This document shows positions 22,021 to 34,279 of a DNA stretch of 64,000 nucleotides, piece by piece (positions within the stretch are counted from its first letter, which is position 1; every line of letters starts with the position of its first letter). The stretch lies in the NCBI GenBank assembly GCA_047967505.1, contig CM106539.1, one strand, 5' to 3'. The position numbers were made by a program, and so were the translations under genes. Origin of the DNA: Dipteris shenzhenensis. Its lineage: Eukaryota; Polypodiophyta; Polypodiopsida; Gleicheniales. The notes beneath the pieces are model-generated. The model was not told where the DNA came from and ran no database searches. It saw nothing but the letters and a program-made list of their open reading frames with translations.

Positions 22021-25000
22021 ATGTTTACCAGGATTTTATATGCATTGATTCACATTGAACGTAACATCTTGCATGCTACCTTATGGCCTTTGCTATACTT
22101 GTTTATGGGGAAAGTGTTGCATGGTTATGGAGTAAGTTATCCCCTTGAGGCCTTAAATATTTAAGGAAAAGTGTTAGCAGTTTCTTGATAAAATCGTTCA
22201 TGTTGATTACTACTTTGTTCATTAATTGCCTCTGAACCTTGATGGACCATGGTTCCTCCTTGGTTTTGAGATTGATATAGTGGACATGAGTTTCCTTCAC
22301 ATTGAGTTACTTCTTGTAGTACTCCTTGAGTACCAACTCTTGTTCTTGGAAGACTTTGTAGTTGCTAGGGTTTATAGAGCCATCTGACCCATTGCTAAGG
22401 CTTAATTTCCGTGTTTGTCCATTTCTCATACTTCTTCTTAAGTAACAAATCTAATTTTAGAAATAATGGTAGGGATTCACAGAGTCATATAACTCACCAC
22501 TAAATCCCAAATACCATACCCTAACTACTAGGGGTTATCTTACACTCTTGAAGAATTGGCAATAGTATCCAACAACTCAAAGTGATATATGGCAAACTTC
22601 ATCTTTTGTGAGAAGAAAAAACCTTGACTTGACTACTCACATTTCCATGTGTATAGCATTCATCATCTGTACTTTTCTTATCATCCCTAATAAGACAATC
22701 AAATTTCAACACCTTGGAACTTAACCATTCCCACTTGCTCTTTGAGACTTTGACATGTGCCTTGAAGGACATGGTATATAAGTGGGATATGTTCTCAAGT
22801 GTGACTCCATGGAACACATAGTAGTGCTTTGAGATCCTTGCTCTATCGATGTAGGACCACCACATAAATGTTAAAGTATCACTACATCTTAAGTAGAGAT
22901 GAACCGATTTCCTTTCTTATACATCTTTTTTTGTTAGCTACCTAGTAAAGCTATTGATGCGCTATCTAGTAGAGCTAGTACTTTGTAGTAAAGCTATTGA
23001 TGCAGATATGTGTGTTGTTGCACATGTGAGCTGGATTAATCTACTATCTATGATCAAGGACAAGCCTCACATTAAGATAGCTAAATCTTATGGTCAGATT
23101 GCATACACATGACAAAATCTCCCATCCTCAAAGAGTATTCAAAAAAATGCACCAACAAAGCAAAGGATTGTCAGCAATGCAAGGTTTCTTGTTTGAGAGA
23201 CATCACTCACAACAAACCCCCCCCCCCTTCCTTCTCGCCACAAAAAAATATCTACAACTCGGCTCACAACACCTTTACAGATTCCTAGGATCAAGACAAG
23301 ATGCACATGTACTAAGTAATGACATAGCCTTTTTCGTACAAGGGAGTCCTCGTTACCATGAGGTTACTACCATGTGTCTTTTGTTGCAACATCATATGCC
23401 TACTCATCTAAGTTAACATTGACAAACTCATGTACATTTGTGATAATAAGATGTTGATTAAAGAATTTGTGGAGGTCTTTACAATATAAGGCACCTAATA
23501 TAAGTCTTGTAGACTCTAAATTAGGCGAGATGTGGTGATGGAATCCATTATAATTGTAACTATATGCACAAATGCATTCAAACTTTAACCAATGTAAGAA
23601 GTTTGAAATGTGTAGAAAACTTGGGATGTTAAATGTTACAATAGCTACTCTCATACTTTAATTTATGATTCAAAAATTGAATTAAACATTTTTGGAGTCT
23701 TTAGGAGGACATCTCATTTTATATACTAAAGTGAAGAAAATATTTAAATGAAGAAAGGTGCAGCCTTTTCAAGGCTTGGAAGTAGTTATCTTGCCCATGT
23801 TGGCAAGTGATTCCCAAGGTATCCAGCATTTTGGTGCTATTGCTCATTTCCTTTTGTTATCTAGGATGGAATGTATTTTCATGCTAGCTTAGCTATGACT
23901 CAAGTGCTAAGTATCTTTGAGGAACCAAACTTCTCAAACACTAGTGAGTTTCTAACTTACCATACATAAGTGATGAGAGCTCCTCTACTGGCTAGCCACA
24001 GTGTAGTAGTTGTTGTTAAAGAGATTTCCTAGCACACATTATGCCCATGTAATTTATATCATTGTGGAATGTTGTTCTAAGAGAAAATTTACATATTAGA
24101 CCATTGATATGGTTAGCAAGGCCAACTATGACAATGATAAATCAATGATGATAATGGTAAAAGTAATAGCAATAATAGGATGTATGATCCTTATATATTC
24201 TTTTAAAAAAGATACAGTTGGCATATTTTGTACCATTCTAAAAGATCCTTGAAAAAAGTAGGCATGAAAAAATTTCTAGCAAAACAGACCAAGTGATGGT
24301 GGCATATCTTTAGTACTAGAGGTAAAACAAGCAATGGTGTGCTACTACATGGTCTTTATCATATGGAGGGTGCACATTAGCACCCTTGTAGTGTTGCATG
24401 AGAGATGTAATCTAATTTTTTGAATAGTTGAAGTGAGTGAATATGGCATTGCAAACAAATGTAAATGTAACACGATTGAAATTGTGATCATAACAGATTT
24501 AAAGACTTGTAGAGATGGGGCTCTAGGTCTTGGAATGTTCAAGGTGAAAGCCTGCAAAGTGAAATATTTGCATGAGAATAGAGTGCTTTGATCAATAATT
24601 CTAACTCACAAGGCTGTACGGATAGAGGTTGGACTTGATTCTAGTGCTATGTTAACCCAACTTTAGTTGGATCAAGTTAAGGAAGATGGTTGTATTAAGC
24701 CTTTGGTAGGATCCTTGAACCCATGGATGTACTTGAGTGCAATTTATGTGCATATAAGCAAAAATACAAAAGGGTGTCCCAATAGAACACGGGGAGGAAA
24801 GAGTGAGGAATTGATGCGATGGGTTGGACATTCCTTTGTTAATAATTGGACCTTTAAAAAATATATTACTATGTGTTTTTGATGCAGGGAGCAGCAACCC
24901 AATGTTTTTTGGCTCTTCATCCATTTGTAAATGGTGTGAGCGGTAAATTTTTTAGAAATTGTAACTTTTCAAAACGTAGTGACTATGCAAGAGACCCTAA

Positions 25001-25727
25001 ACTTGCCACCAATCTATGGGATTTTAGTGAGAAGCTCATATTTTCTTGTATGCAGCACCAAAAATTATAGAACATGAGGAAACCTCTCATGAACATGATG
25101 TGCATCCTTTCTCAATGAGGCAAACTTTGAAAATAAATTGTTATAATACGAGGAAGGAGCATGGCTTATGAAAAAATAATGGTGAGCTATACAAATACAA
25201 TTATTGTTCATACAAAATCTATATGAAAACATTTATTGTTCATAATTGATCAAAGCATTGTGGCTTATTGATGGGGAAGTGAAATTGGCTTCTATGTTGA
25301 CTACATGATGCATCATTCTAGTGCATGGCCATATGGCATTATGTTGGTAGTTTTCCTTGACTTATAACTATAAATATTTTGTTAAGTTATTACAATGAGA
25401 CTATGGTAATATATTTTCTACTACTAGCTTGGTCTTGACTTCATTTAATATTGATGATCATGGTTTCTAAAACAAAATTTTGGAGTTAGAGGATTGTAAC
25501 CTCCTTGTCATTTGATTTTCTTAACATGCATATGAATCCCAAATATCTTAATTTTCTTTCTTCCTTCTTTTCTTTCTTTCTAGATGCATGAATGTTGATG
25601 TAGACATATACATGTAGACACATAAAAACACATACACCCTCTTGAAGATCTATCTCAACATCATGTGATATGATGTAGATAAACATTAACACATAAGAGT
25701 GCTAAAAAGGAAAAGGGTTGGAAACCC
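22021..25727. other. AT-rich, no recognisable gene
   Basis: Short frames only. A 13-base run of C occurs near 23217-23229 and pyrimidine-rich runs near 25555-25585. Parts may be decayed transposon, but I see no motif that proves it. Confidence 0.5.
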
Positions 25728-26150
25728 TGTTAGATATCAATGCTCCACTCTCGTGTAACTATGCGGAAACCAGCTAACTCTACTTGTAAGCCCCCCCCAT
25801 ATGAGGAGAAGGCATTTGAGTATATCATTTTTCCGGTAGGTCCTGGTTACACCAAATGGGGGCCATGTGTGGCCTAATGGCTAGATGGAGTTGGTACACT
25901 ACCAACTAGGCTACATGCAAGTGCAGGAAGACATCCCATGACTGACCGCACTGAGGGTAGATGGAGCATTTCCCGACGTAGCCAAACTCTCAAGTTGCGG
26001 GGCCCATTTGGAGCCCCAGATGATCCCAAAAGGCTCTGGGCTGAATGGTGACCGTAGGACAATTGCTCTATTTTATGCATCAGTTCTATCGTGTGGTCGG
26101 TGGCCTATTTCGGGAATGATCCCTAGTTGGCAATTTTGGGCGGACAGGAC
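25728..26150 (+). repeat. Truncated LTR of the Copia-E family
   Basis: Starts TGTTAGATATCAATGCTCC and follows the Copia-E 3' LTR for about 420 bp (through the GTGTGGTCGGTGGCCTATTT stretch). Homology is lost near 26150, before the TATA box. No internal region or matching partner follows, so it is a broken remnant. Confidence 0.85.
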
Positions 26151-26224
26151 CGCATCTATGTGGAATAAGGAGGATATGGACACATGGAAAAGAGAGGGTC
26201 CCTATGGGCTCCATGTGGGGAGAC

Positions 26225-27689
26225 TGTTGATGTTCTCAATATTTTAAGAGTCTTGAGCATCTTTTGATGGGACACATGGTAAGAGTAGCCAAAAAGGACA
26301 TGGATGGTGACATACGGGCTTATGTGATTGATGGGGAAAAGAATCTACAAGCAGCAATTGTAAATGGGTGAAGGAGGGTGACAAAATCTCTATAAAAGGA
26401 GCCCTCCTCTCCCTTGTTCAATATCTCTTCCACCATTAGGCCTCATGTTGCTGTAGCTCTAGTCTCCTCAAGCCTCTTCCATGAGCCTTCTCTCCCTCTT
26501 GTAGATATTCTCTTATATAGACTCTTGTGTCCATCTCTATGTAGTTTATTCTCTCTCTATGAGTAGTCTTGGAGCTTCCGCTCCCTCTTGTATGTATGAA
26601 ACCTCTTTTTCTCCCTTGTGTTTGTAGTATTTTGAGCTGCATTGGAGTGTAGTCTCACTCTATTGGTAATGAAGGTCACTTTAGGTTCTCTCTCTTGAGT
26701 GTCTCTTTCCTTTTTCCATTGTTTTCTCTTCCAAAGTGCTCAAAAGTGTTGTCTATTCGGCCGCTCATTGTTCATACATGGTTTATCTATTTCCCAAGCC
26801 ACAAAGGTAGCTCTTCTTTCCCTCCTAGGTGACCTCTATGGGACTTGGATCGTTGATGAAGTCTAAGTGTGGAGGTAGTATTCTCCCAAGTCGGCACCAG
26901 TAGGAGTAAATGTTTTTCATGATAGTTTGACCCCCTATCAGTATTTTGCTCATCATAACTTTTTGCTCCTTTATCCGATTTGGACGAAACTTATATTGAC
27001 GTGAAGCTCTCTTCAAGGAGCATCATTCTATGTCTTTAGTTATTGTATTAGATTTTAGACCAAGAATGTATGACTCTATGTGTGTGACTATTTCTTTTTC
27101 AGATAGCTTTTACCCCCATCCATTAATATGCCATATCTTTCCGACCGCTTCTCTGTTTCTTATGAAACTTATATCAGAGCAAAGCGCATTTCAAGGCACA
27201 TCTAGATATGTGTTTGAATAGTTTATATCATGTCTTTGCTGAAAGTTATGGGTCTCTGTGTCTTATAATAGTTTGGAAAGTGTTTTGAGCTAAGTATAAA
27301 GGTGTCTATGAAGGAAGTGTAATGTTTCCTTGGAACCTACCCATCTGACCCAATCAGCCCCTTCAAACTCCTAGATATATATTAGTTCATGTCATGTTGA
27401 GCTGCAAGATTTTCTTTCAACAACGTATCTCTTCTCTTTAGCGCAGACCGGCTTGCTGAGATTATGGCCCCTGCTGATCCTTTCCTTCTCCCTATGCTTG
27501 AGTACAACATCACTTGGGATGCTACCATCTTCATTCTCATATAAGGGAGGATAGTATGGTGTGGTCTCTTGATATAAAAGCTTCTTTTTAATGTCCCTTT
27601 CCCAGTGATGAATATCTCTATCACTCAGTTCGAAAGCAGCAAGAAGTGAAGAGGTGCGTGAAGTTTATTAACCCCAACTTCATGTCACA
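26225..27689 (+). repeat. Gypsy-2 5' LTR (left boundary tentative)
   Basis: The right end is well placed: it ends ACTTCATGTCACA, exactly where the copy at 1-980 also ends. The left end is proposed at TGTTGATG (26225), the first TG-type start after the truncated Copia-E LTR; this gives 1465 bp, long but within range for Gypsy. Confidence 0.6.
26389..26400 (+). promoter_or_regulatory. Probable TATA box in Gypsy-2 LTR
   Basis: TCTATAAAAGGA, followed by pyrimidine-rich leader sequence. Supports plus orientation of this LTR. Confidence 0.65.
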
Positions 27690-27695
27690 TCTTTT

Positions 27696-27712
27696 TGGTG
27701 GAGACGCCGAGT
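27696..27712 (+). other. Possible Gypsy-2 primer-binding site
   Basis: TGGTGGAGACGCCGAGT begins 6 bp after the LTR end. A start of TGG is expected for pairing with a tRNA CCA tail, but I cannot name the tRNA. Confidence 0.45.
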
Positions 27713-28364
27713 ACGTTTGGTATTGGATTCATCCCACCTTACTAAATGGTCTTGGGTGTACTTGATTGCATGTTATGCCTAGTATAGGCATGTGTTTTCT
27801 GATGTGATAAAGAAGATGCCTGGAAGAACTTTGTTAGAAGAGTTGCATCCCATTTAAGAGAACTAGAAGATTGTAAAGGTGATGCTCAAGATATTCGCAT
27901 GGTCATCATGATCATATCCTTTATGTTTGAACTCTTGAATATGTTGGCGAATCGACAATGCCATCGGCAGGCACAATGATAGATTGGGGATTGTTTCATG
28001 CACTGGTAGCCTGGTGTGAAGAAGAGTTGAGCCTTGGGGTAGTTTTTGACTATAACAGTGGAGTGGTGATTCTCAATGCTTTCAACTTCTTTTGCTATGC
28101 AACTGATGAAGAGTACAATATCTTGAAGCTGTTATGTGCACTTCCAACTGTGACAAGGGTGATTCTTGAATGCATGTATACACAATGTTTTCATGGTGCT
28201 GGTCACTTATTTTTGAAGATTTTGTTGAGCATCACATTGTGGAGGGTTTTCAACAAGTGGTTATGCATAATAAGTTGGTCTTGGTATACTAAGGCTCTGT
28301 GGGATCTTGTTTGGGATTTTATTTGGATCTTGGTGTTTCCTTTTTGTGTTTCATCATGGTGAAG
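27713..28364 (+). other. Gypsy-2 leader with an unrecognised frame
   Basis: Contains a 134-codon open frame (27958-28362), hydrophobic and rich in Trp, Phe and Cys, with no recognisable motif. It ends just before the gag core. Most likely non-coding leader or decayed gag N-terminus. Confidence 0.35.
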
Positions 28365-28776
28365 ATTCTAGTGTTTTGAGGGACCCAAGGGGAAGACTTG
28401 GAGTCTTATCTTTGGGATTTTCTTCGAGGATGCCAGCTTTCTGGATGGTCCATGAAGGATCGGGCAGAGATTTTACCTGATTTTCTTGAAGGTGTAGCCT
28501 TGAGTTGGCATGAGGCCTTGCTGGACTCTACCAAGGAGGACTGGGACCAAGTGGTGGGTGCAATGAAGTAGAGATTTGGGGCAATGGAGTCACTAAATGC
28601 TTTGATGTTGATGTTGGACCGGGTCTATTAAGGAGAGGGTGAGATGGTCTCTACGTTGGCAATCTGATATGAAACTTTATGGACAAAGTATGAAAGGGCA
28701 GCTTTGCGAGCTATGGCATCTACATCATTGGCCCCTCAAAGTCTCGTAGGGATGGAGCACTTAAAGATGAGCAAAT
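28365..28776 (+). pseudogene. Gypsy-2 gag, part 1
   Basis: In one frame this reads a typical Ty3/Gypsy gag core: GEDLESYLWDFLRGCQLSGW, then LPDFLEGVALSWHEALL and WDQVVGAMK, with three stops (for example AAG-TAG before RFGAMES). It ends at Copia-C in KMSK. The frame resumes without a shift at 34280 in FVMALEPRF if the insertion and one CAAAT copy are ignored. Confidence 0.85.
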
Positions 28777-29073
28777 TGTTGAGATATCAAGCTCTACCCC
28801 CGATACATCTCCTGGATGACTATCATTTATGTCATCGCCTATGTTAGTTGTACTCGTGGTGTAGTTAGACTACCACGTATGTTTTTGGTTTGGGTTCACA
28901 TATGAACCACGTATTCTAGGTTTGACATATAGGGTATTTCCCTCTTCTATTGTATTGTTGTTGTGTGCAAAAGTGAAGAAAGGCTTCACCCTCCAACCTT
29001 GTGTCCTCTCTCTTTTGTGTGTTGTGAAGAAAGCTGAACTTGAGTCTCCTATCTCTCTCCCTCATTCTTTACA
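28777..29073 (+). repeat. Copia-C 5' LTR
   Basis: 297 bp, TGTTGAGATATC to CTTTACA. One difference from the 3' LTR. Confidence 0.97.
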
Positions 29074-29086
29074 TGGTATCAGAGCC
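29074..29086 (+). other. Copia-C primer-binding site
   Basis: TGGTATCAGAGCC directly after the LTR; initiator-Met-tRNA type. Confidence 0.93.
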
Positions 29087-29650
29087 TTGTTCGAGGTAAG
29101 GAGCTCAAGAAAGCAAGCCAAGTTTGTGGTGTCCTGGTAAGAGGACCAGTGTTGCTTTCCTATTTCGAGTTTGGGAGCAAATCTTTGCAGGTAGCACAGC
29201 CAGAAGTGCAGGAGTGCACTGTTTCAGATTGAGAGGCCCTTCGCGGTGTGGCGAGAGCGCAATATATGCTGCGGACGAGGGCGAAGCCCTCGGTGACTTT
29301 ATTTTTTTGATTTGAGGCCGTTTCGGGGCCCGTTTTGAAGGCGCAAGTTCTTCGCAGGCACTAAGAAAAAGGCCCTGTTTTTGCTGTGCGACCACCGCGC
29401 GGCTAGTCGGTGGAAAGGTGCCACAGAAATTGCATCGTATGCCTGTGTGCAGAGATATTGGGAGTTGCAGATTCATGCCTGTTGCCTGTTGATGCAAAAT
29501 CGTCACTAGGAAGTGACTGTGTGGTGAAATACCACTTTCGTCAGTGTTGCAGATCTGCCCCTGTGAGGCTTTTCGCAGAAGTTTTGCTATTTGCCCTTGT
29601 GAGGCATTTGCTGTGTTTACAGGTTGCTGTTGCAATTCGTGATTTGTAAA

Positions 29651-32600
29651 ATGTCTGAGAATCTATCTACCATTGTCAGTGAGAAGCTTGACAAGAACAA
29701 CTTCCAAGCATGGAAGTTCAGGATGACAAACTTCCTTATGGGAAAGGGAGTTTGGGATTACATCAGTGGTGAAACTACAGAACCAGTTTTGGGTGCTGCT
29801 CCTACTCCTGCTGAATTGAAGGCCTTTAAAGAATGGCATGAAAAAGCCAGAAAATGCCTGTATTGGCTGTCTGTTAGCATTTCAGATTCTATGATTGTGC
29901 ATATACAGGATGTAGAGACGCCTAAGGAGGCATGGGACACATTGGTGAAGCTGTATAGCACAAATACCAAAGCACGAAAGATGCAGCTAAAGCAGGAGTT
30001 GCACAATGTGCAAAGGAAAAATCTGAATATAAATGAGTATTCCTTGAAGGTGAAAGGCCTTGCAGATTCTCTTGCCTCCATTGGAGCACCTGTTGATGAT
30101 GAGGACTTAGTGTCCGTGACCTTGAATGGTCTTGGGAAAGATTATGCACAATTTCGGACATCCATTGGAGTCCGTGAAACATTTCCTGATTTTCAGGAAC
30201 TTATTGCTCTCTTGCTGAGTGAAGAGCAAAGGAATGGTGGTTCAGCCACCTCAACTTCTCAAGAGACTGCTTTCTACTCGAATACAGGTAGAGGCAGGGG
30301 TAGAGGAAGAGGCCGTTTTGGTGGCCGTGCAAGAAATCAGAACCAACAGCAACAACAGGAAAACCAGTCCTATGGAGGAGGACGTGGTAGTTCTAGAGGC
30401 AGGGGGAGCCAAAGAGGCCGTGGTTCATGGCAAAGGAACCAGCAAGTAAATAGCAGCACAGAATGCTATTATTGTGGAAAGCTTGGACACAAGGAGAATA
30501 CATGCTATAAAAAACAGAATGACATCAAAAGTGGGAAGTTGCAGCAAAGCAACTATGCATCATCAAGTGGGCATGGTGACGACAGAAATGAGCACCTTTT
30601 TGTGATGCAGCATATGGTTAACTCCATGTCAGGAGATGTTGCAGCTTGCAATGATGTTTGGTATGTTGATTCAGGTGCCTCTAACCACATGACCAGTCAT
30701 GGTGAGTGGTTTCATGATGTTAGAAATTTGGATAAGCCAGGTTATGTTGAAACAGGTGATGATACTGCGCACCCAATTACGCAGGTTGGTAAAGTGCCAT
30801 TGGCTATGCAGGATGGCAAAACGAAGTACTTGGCAGATGTACTTCATGTTCCAAAAATCACTAAGAACCTGGTTTCAGTTGGCCAGATGGTTGAGCAAGG
30901 TCTGCAGGTTAGATTTAATCCTGATGGATGTTTTGTTGAGGACTTGAAAAATAAGTGCCGCTTGGTTGCGAAAGGCAATAAAAATGGCAGAATGTTCACC
31001 TTGGATGTTGATATGCCTGAGGTAAAAGCTGCTATGTTTGCGCATGGGAGAGGTGTCATTGCAGATATTGAGATATGGCACAAGCGCATTGGGCATGTGA
31101 ATATACAAAGGCTGAAATCTATGCAAACGAAAAACATTGTTGCAGGTTTGCCTAAATTCAGAGTTGAGGGAATGCAAAAGGTATGTGAAGCATGCCAAAT
31201 GGGTAAGCAGGCCAGACATGCATTTCCCAAAAATGCTAAGGTGAGCAGAAGACCTTTGGAAGTGATCCATTCAGATGTTTGGACAACCAAAGCTGCTTCT
31301 ATTGGTGGATGCCATTATTATGTGACGTTTATTGATGACTACACTAGGAAGGTGTGGATTTATTTTATGAAGCACAAAAGTGAAGTGTTCAGCCATTTCA
31401 AGGCTTTTAAGGCCATGGTTGAAAAAGAGAAAGGTGTGCATATTAAAGTGCTAAGATCTGATGGAGGAGGAGAGTACTTTTCAGAAGAATTTTGTGAATA
31501 TCTGAAAGAACAGGGAATTCAAAGGAAGTACTCATGCAGGTCTACCCCTCAGCAGAATGGGGTTGCAAAAAGGAAGAACAGGCATATTGCAGAAGTAGGA
31601 CGGGCGATCCTAAATGAGAAAAACATGCCTGATTATTTTTGGGCTGAAGCAGTAGCAACTGCTGTTTATATTATGAACAGAACCCCCACTGCAGCTGTCC
31701 ATGGCATGACGCCTGAAGAAATGTATACAGGCCAAAAACCAGATATTTCTCACTTGAAGATATTTGGTTGCATAGCTTATGTTCATGTTCCTGATGAGAA
31801 GAGAACAAAGTTGGATCCAAAGGTAGAAAAATGCATCTTCATTGGATATGCTCAGCACCAGAAAGGGTATCGCTGTTATAACCCTTCCACCCGCAAAATG
31901 CAAGTGAGCAGAGATGTTGTTTTTTATGAAATGAGCAGCTGGTATGCACCAACTGTTATGGTAGGAGATGCAGATGCAGGAAATGGGAATGCTGCAATAA
32001 ATGCAGAGCAGCAATCTCAAGCCTTGAGTGGACCCAGAGAGTCCTCTACTAGTGGATCTAATGCATGGATAGGGAGATTGAGATCTAGTGAATCGTCACA
32101 TGGCAGCCCTGATAGTGTTGTGCAGGTATCACATAAGGGAAAAGAAAAAGTAGACCATGCTCCAGTGTTTGATGTGTCTGCTGGTAGCTCTCATGTTGAT
32201 GGAGAGTCAAGCGGCTCTGAAATGAGCCTTGATGAGGAACTTGGGATTCCTTCTGTTGTTACACCTGGTGCAAGGAAAAGCAGGCATGATTTAAAGACTC
32301 CTGCAACTGATCCAGTTGTACGGAGGTCCACTCGTATTAAGTATCCAGTTGACAGGCTGAGATATGATGGGTATACAGCACATCACTATGCTTATATGGT
32401 CAAGGTTCTAGAGGAGCCAGAGCCCACATGTTTTGAGGATGCAGCAGGGCATAAAAATTGGGAAGCAGCTATGGATGAAGAGATGGCTGCCTTGGATGCA
32501 AACCACACTTGGGATTTGATGCCTTTGCCTCATGATAAGAAGGCTATTGGCTGCAAGTGGGTTTACAAAGTAAAGCACAATGCTGATGGGTCTATTAGCA

Positions 32601-34020
32601 GGTACAAGGCAAGATTGGTTGCCAAAGGTTTTGCACAGACATATGGAATTGACTATGAGGAAACTTTCAGCCCAGTTGCAAGGATGGCAACCGTGAGAGC
32701 AGTAATTGCTATGGCTGCTGCAAAGGGATGGTCTTTGCATCAGATGGATGTGAAAAATGCCTTCTTGCATGGTGATTTGCAGGAAGAGGTTTATATGATG
32801 CAGCCGGAAGGTTATGAGGATAATTCACATCCCGATTTTGTATGCAGGTTGCGCAAAGCCTTGTATGGCTTAAAACAGGCGCCGAGGGCATGGTCAGACA
32901 AGATAGGGCAATATCTTGTCACTATTGGATTTCAGATTTCCAATTCAGATTTTTCACTTTATGTGAAAAGGACAAACAGAGGGATTGTGCTTATAGTCAT
33001 CTATGTTGATGACTTGATTATTACAGGTGATAGTGATGCAAACATTAATGAAGTGAAGCTGCTGTTGAAGCAGAAATTTGAGATGAAGGATTTGGGAGAG
33101 CTGCGTTACTTCTTGGGCATTGAGGTTATTAGATCCCCGAGTGGGATATGGCTGTTGCAAAGGCAATACAGTTTGGACATGCTGTCCAAATATGGGATGA
33201 CAGGCTGTAAGCCTATCTCTGTTCCATTGGAGCAGAATGTGAAGCTCAATGCAGAGACAGGTGAGCTTCTTGAAGATATTACTATGTACAGGCGCATAGT
33301 AGGTAGCTTGATTTACATGACTATAACCAGACCAGATTTGAGCTATGCTGTGGGGCTGGTGAGTCAGTTTATGCAGGCACCGAGGAAGCCACATTTGGAT
33401 GCGGCTAGGCGCATACTGCGGTATGTGAAGTCCACATTGCATTATGGACTGTTTTATGAAGCTGGGTGTGCATTACAGGTACATGGATACACAGATGCTG
33501 ACTGGGCTCTGCTGACTGGGCTGGTAGTGTCTCAGACAGGAGATCTACTAGTGGTTTTATGTTTTCCCTTGGGAGTGGTGCCATCAGTTGGAGCAGCAAG
33601 AAGCAGCCAACAGTTGCCTTGTCGAGCACAGAGGCTGAGTACAGGGGTGCAGCAATGGCTGCATGTGAGGTAGCTTGGTTACGGAAGCTACTTGCAGATA
33701 TGGGACAGTCAATTCATGCAGCAGTTGTCATTCATTGTGACAACATTAGCAGCATCATGCTTGCTAATAACCCAGTTTATCATGCTAGAACGAAGCACAT
33801 TGAGGTGCATTATCACTTTGTGAGAGAGAAGGTTCTAGCTGGTGAGATTGATCTTGTCTATGTCAGCACTGAGGAGCAGGTGGCTGATATTTTTACGAAG
33901 GCATTGGGTACCGAGAAGCTTCGCAGATTTAGGAGCTTGCTTGGTGTACGTGAGATGGATTTGAGCTTGAGGGGGAGTGTTGAGATATCAAGCTCTACCC
34001 CCGATACATCTCCTGGATGA
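29651..34020 (+). pseudogene. Copia-C gag-pol polyprotein, nearly intact, two lesions
   Basis: The ATG at 29651 opens a frame with, by residue: UBN2-type gag (1 to about 210), an Arg/Gly/Gln-rich stretch (about 215-265), CCHC knuckle CYYCGKLGHKENTC (about 272), protease WYVDSGASNHMT (about 337), integrase HKRIGHVN and CEACQMGKQ (about 477-520), catalytic aspartates at 542 (HSDVW) and 604 (RSDGGGEY), [13 protein letters not shown] (about 1070) and YVDD (about 1118), and RNase H TDADWA (about 1281). The third catalytic position, residue 640 in GVAKRKNR (codon 31568-31570), is lysine; Copia-A has glutamate there. A 14-bp tandem duplication (33497-33522) shifts the frame inside RNase H. The correct frame resumes and ends at 34018-34020, about 40 bp inside the 3' LTR. 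Confidence 0.96.
33964..33977 (+). other. Copia-C polypurine tract
   Basis: AGCTTGAGGGGGAG immediately before the 3' LTR. It is also translated as part of pol (LSLRGSVE), as in Copia-A. Confidence 0.8.
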
Positions 34021-34274
34021 CTATCATTTATGTCACCGCCTATGTTAGTTGTACTCGTGGTGTAGTTAGACTACCACGTATGTTTTTGGTTTGGGTTCAC
34101 ATATGAACCACGTATTCTAGGTTTGACATATAGGGTATTTCCCTCTTCTATTGTATTGTTGTTGTGTGCAAAAGTGAAGAAAGGCTTCACCCTCCAACCT
34201 TGTGTCCTCTCTCTTTTGTGTGTTGTGAAGAAAGCTGAACTTGAGTCTCCTATCTCTCTCCCTCATTCTTTACA
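33978..34274 (+). repeat. Copia-C 3' LTR
   Basis: 297 bp; contains the last dozen codons and the stop of gag-pol. Confidence 0.97.
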
Positions 34275-34279
34275 CAAAT

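Larger units (their letters stand above)
28777..34274 (+). mobile_element. Copia-C, complete and young LTR retrotransposon, nested in Gypsy-2 gag
   Basis: A complete 5498-bp Ty1/Copia element. The 297-bp LTRs (28777-29073 and 33978-34274) differ at only one position (T at about 28835, C at the equivalent 34036). The target duplication CAAAT is perfect (28772-28776, 34275-34279). Primer site and polypurine tract are intact. Gag-pol is open over about 1290 codons and shows only two lesions: a lysine in place of the catalytic integrase glutamate, and a 14-bp tandem duplication in RNase H that shifts the frame. It is the most recent datable insertion in the window. Related to Copia-A and Copia-B in protein and in LTR ends, but with clearly different LTR bodies. 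Confidence 0.98.

Noticed and set aside
24600-25070. Possible DNA-transposon (hAT-like) remnant
   Set aside because: Several aromatic-rich plus-strand words looked suggestive, but no catalytic motif, terminal repeats or target duplication could be found.
27958-28362. 134-codon frame as a possible host gene
   Set aside because: Hydrophobic, no motif, sits in the Gypsy-2 leader just before gag; kept only as a low-confidence note.
29105-29635. 176-residue minus-strand frame over the Copia-C leader, also seen in Copia-A (2364-2852)
   Set aside because: Antisense to the primer site and leader; shared only because the leaders are homologous. No known antisense gene in Copia leaders, and the Copia-A version is shorter.
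34123-34274. N-terminal extension of the Gypsy-2 gag frame
   Set aside because: It is Copia-C 3' LTR sequence that happens to be open in the same frame.
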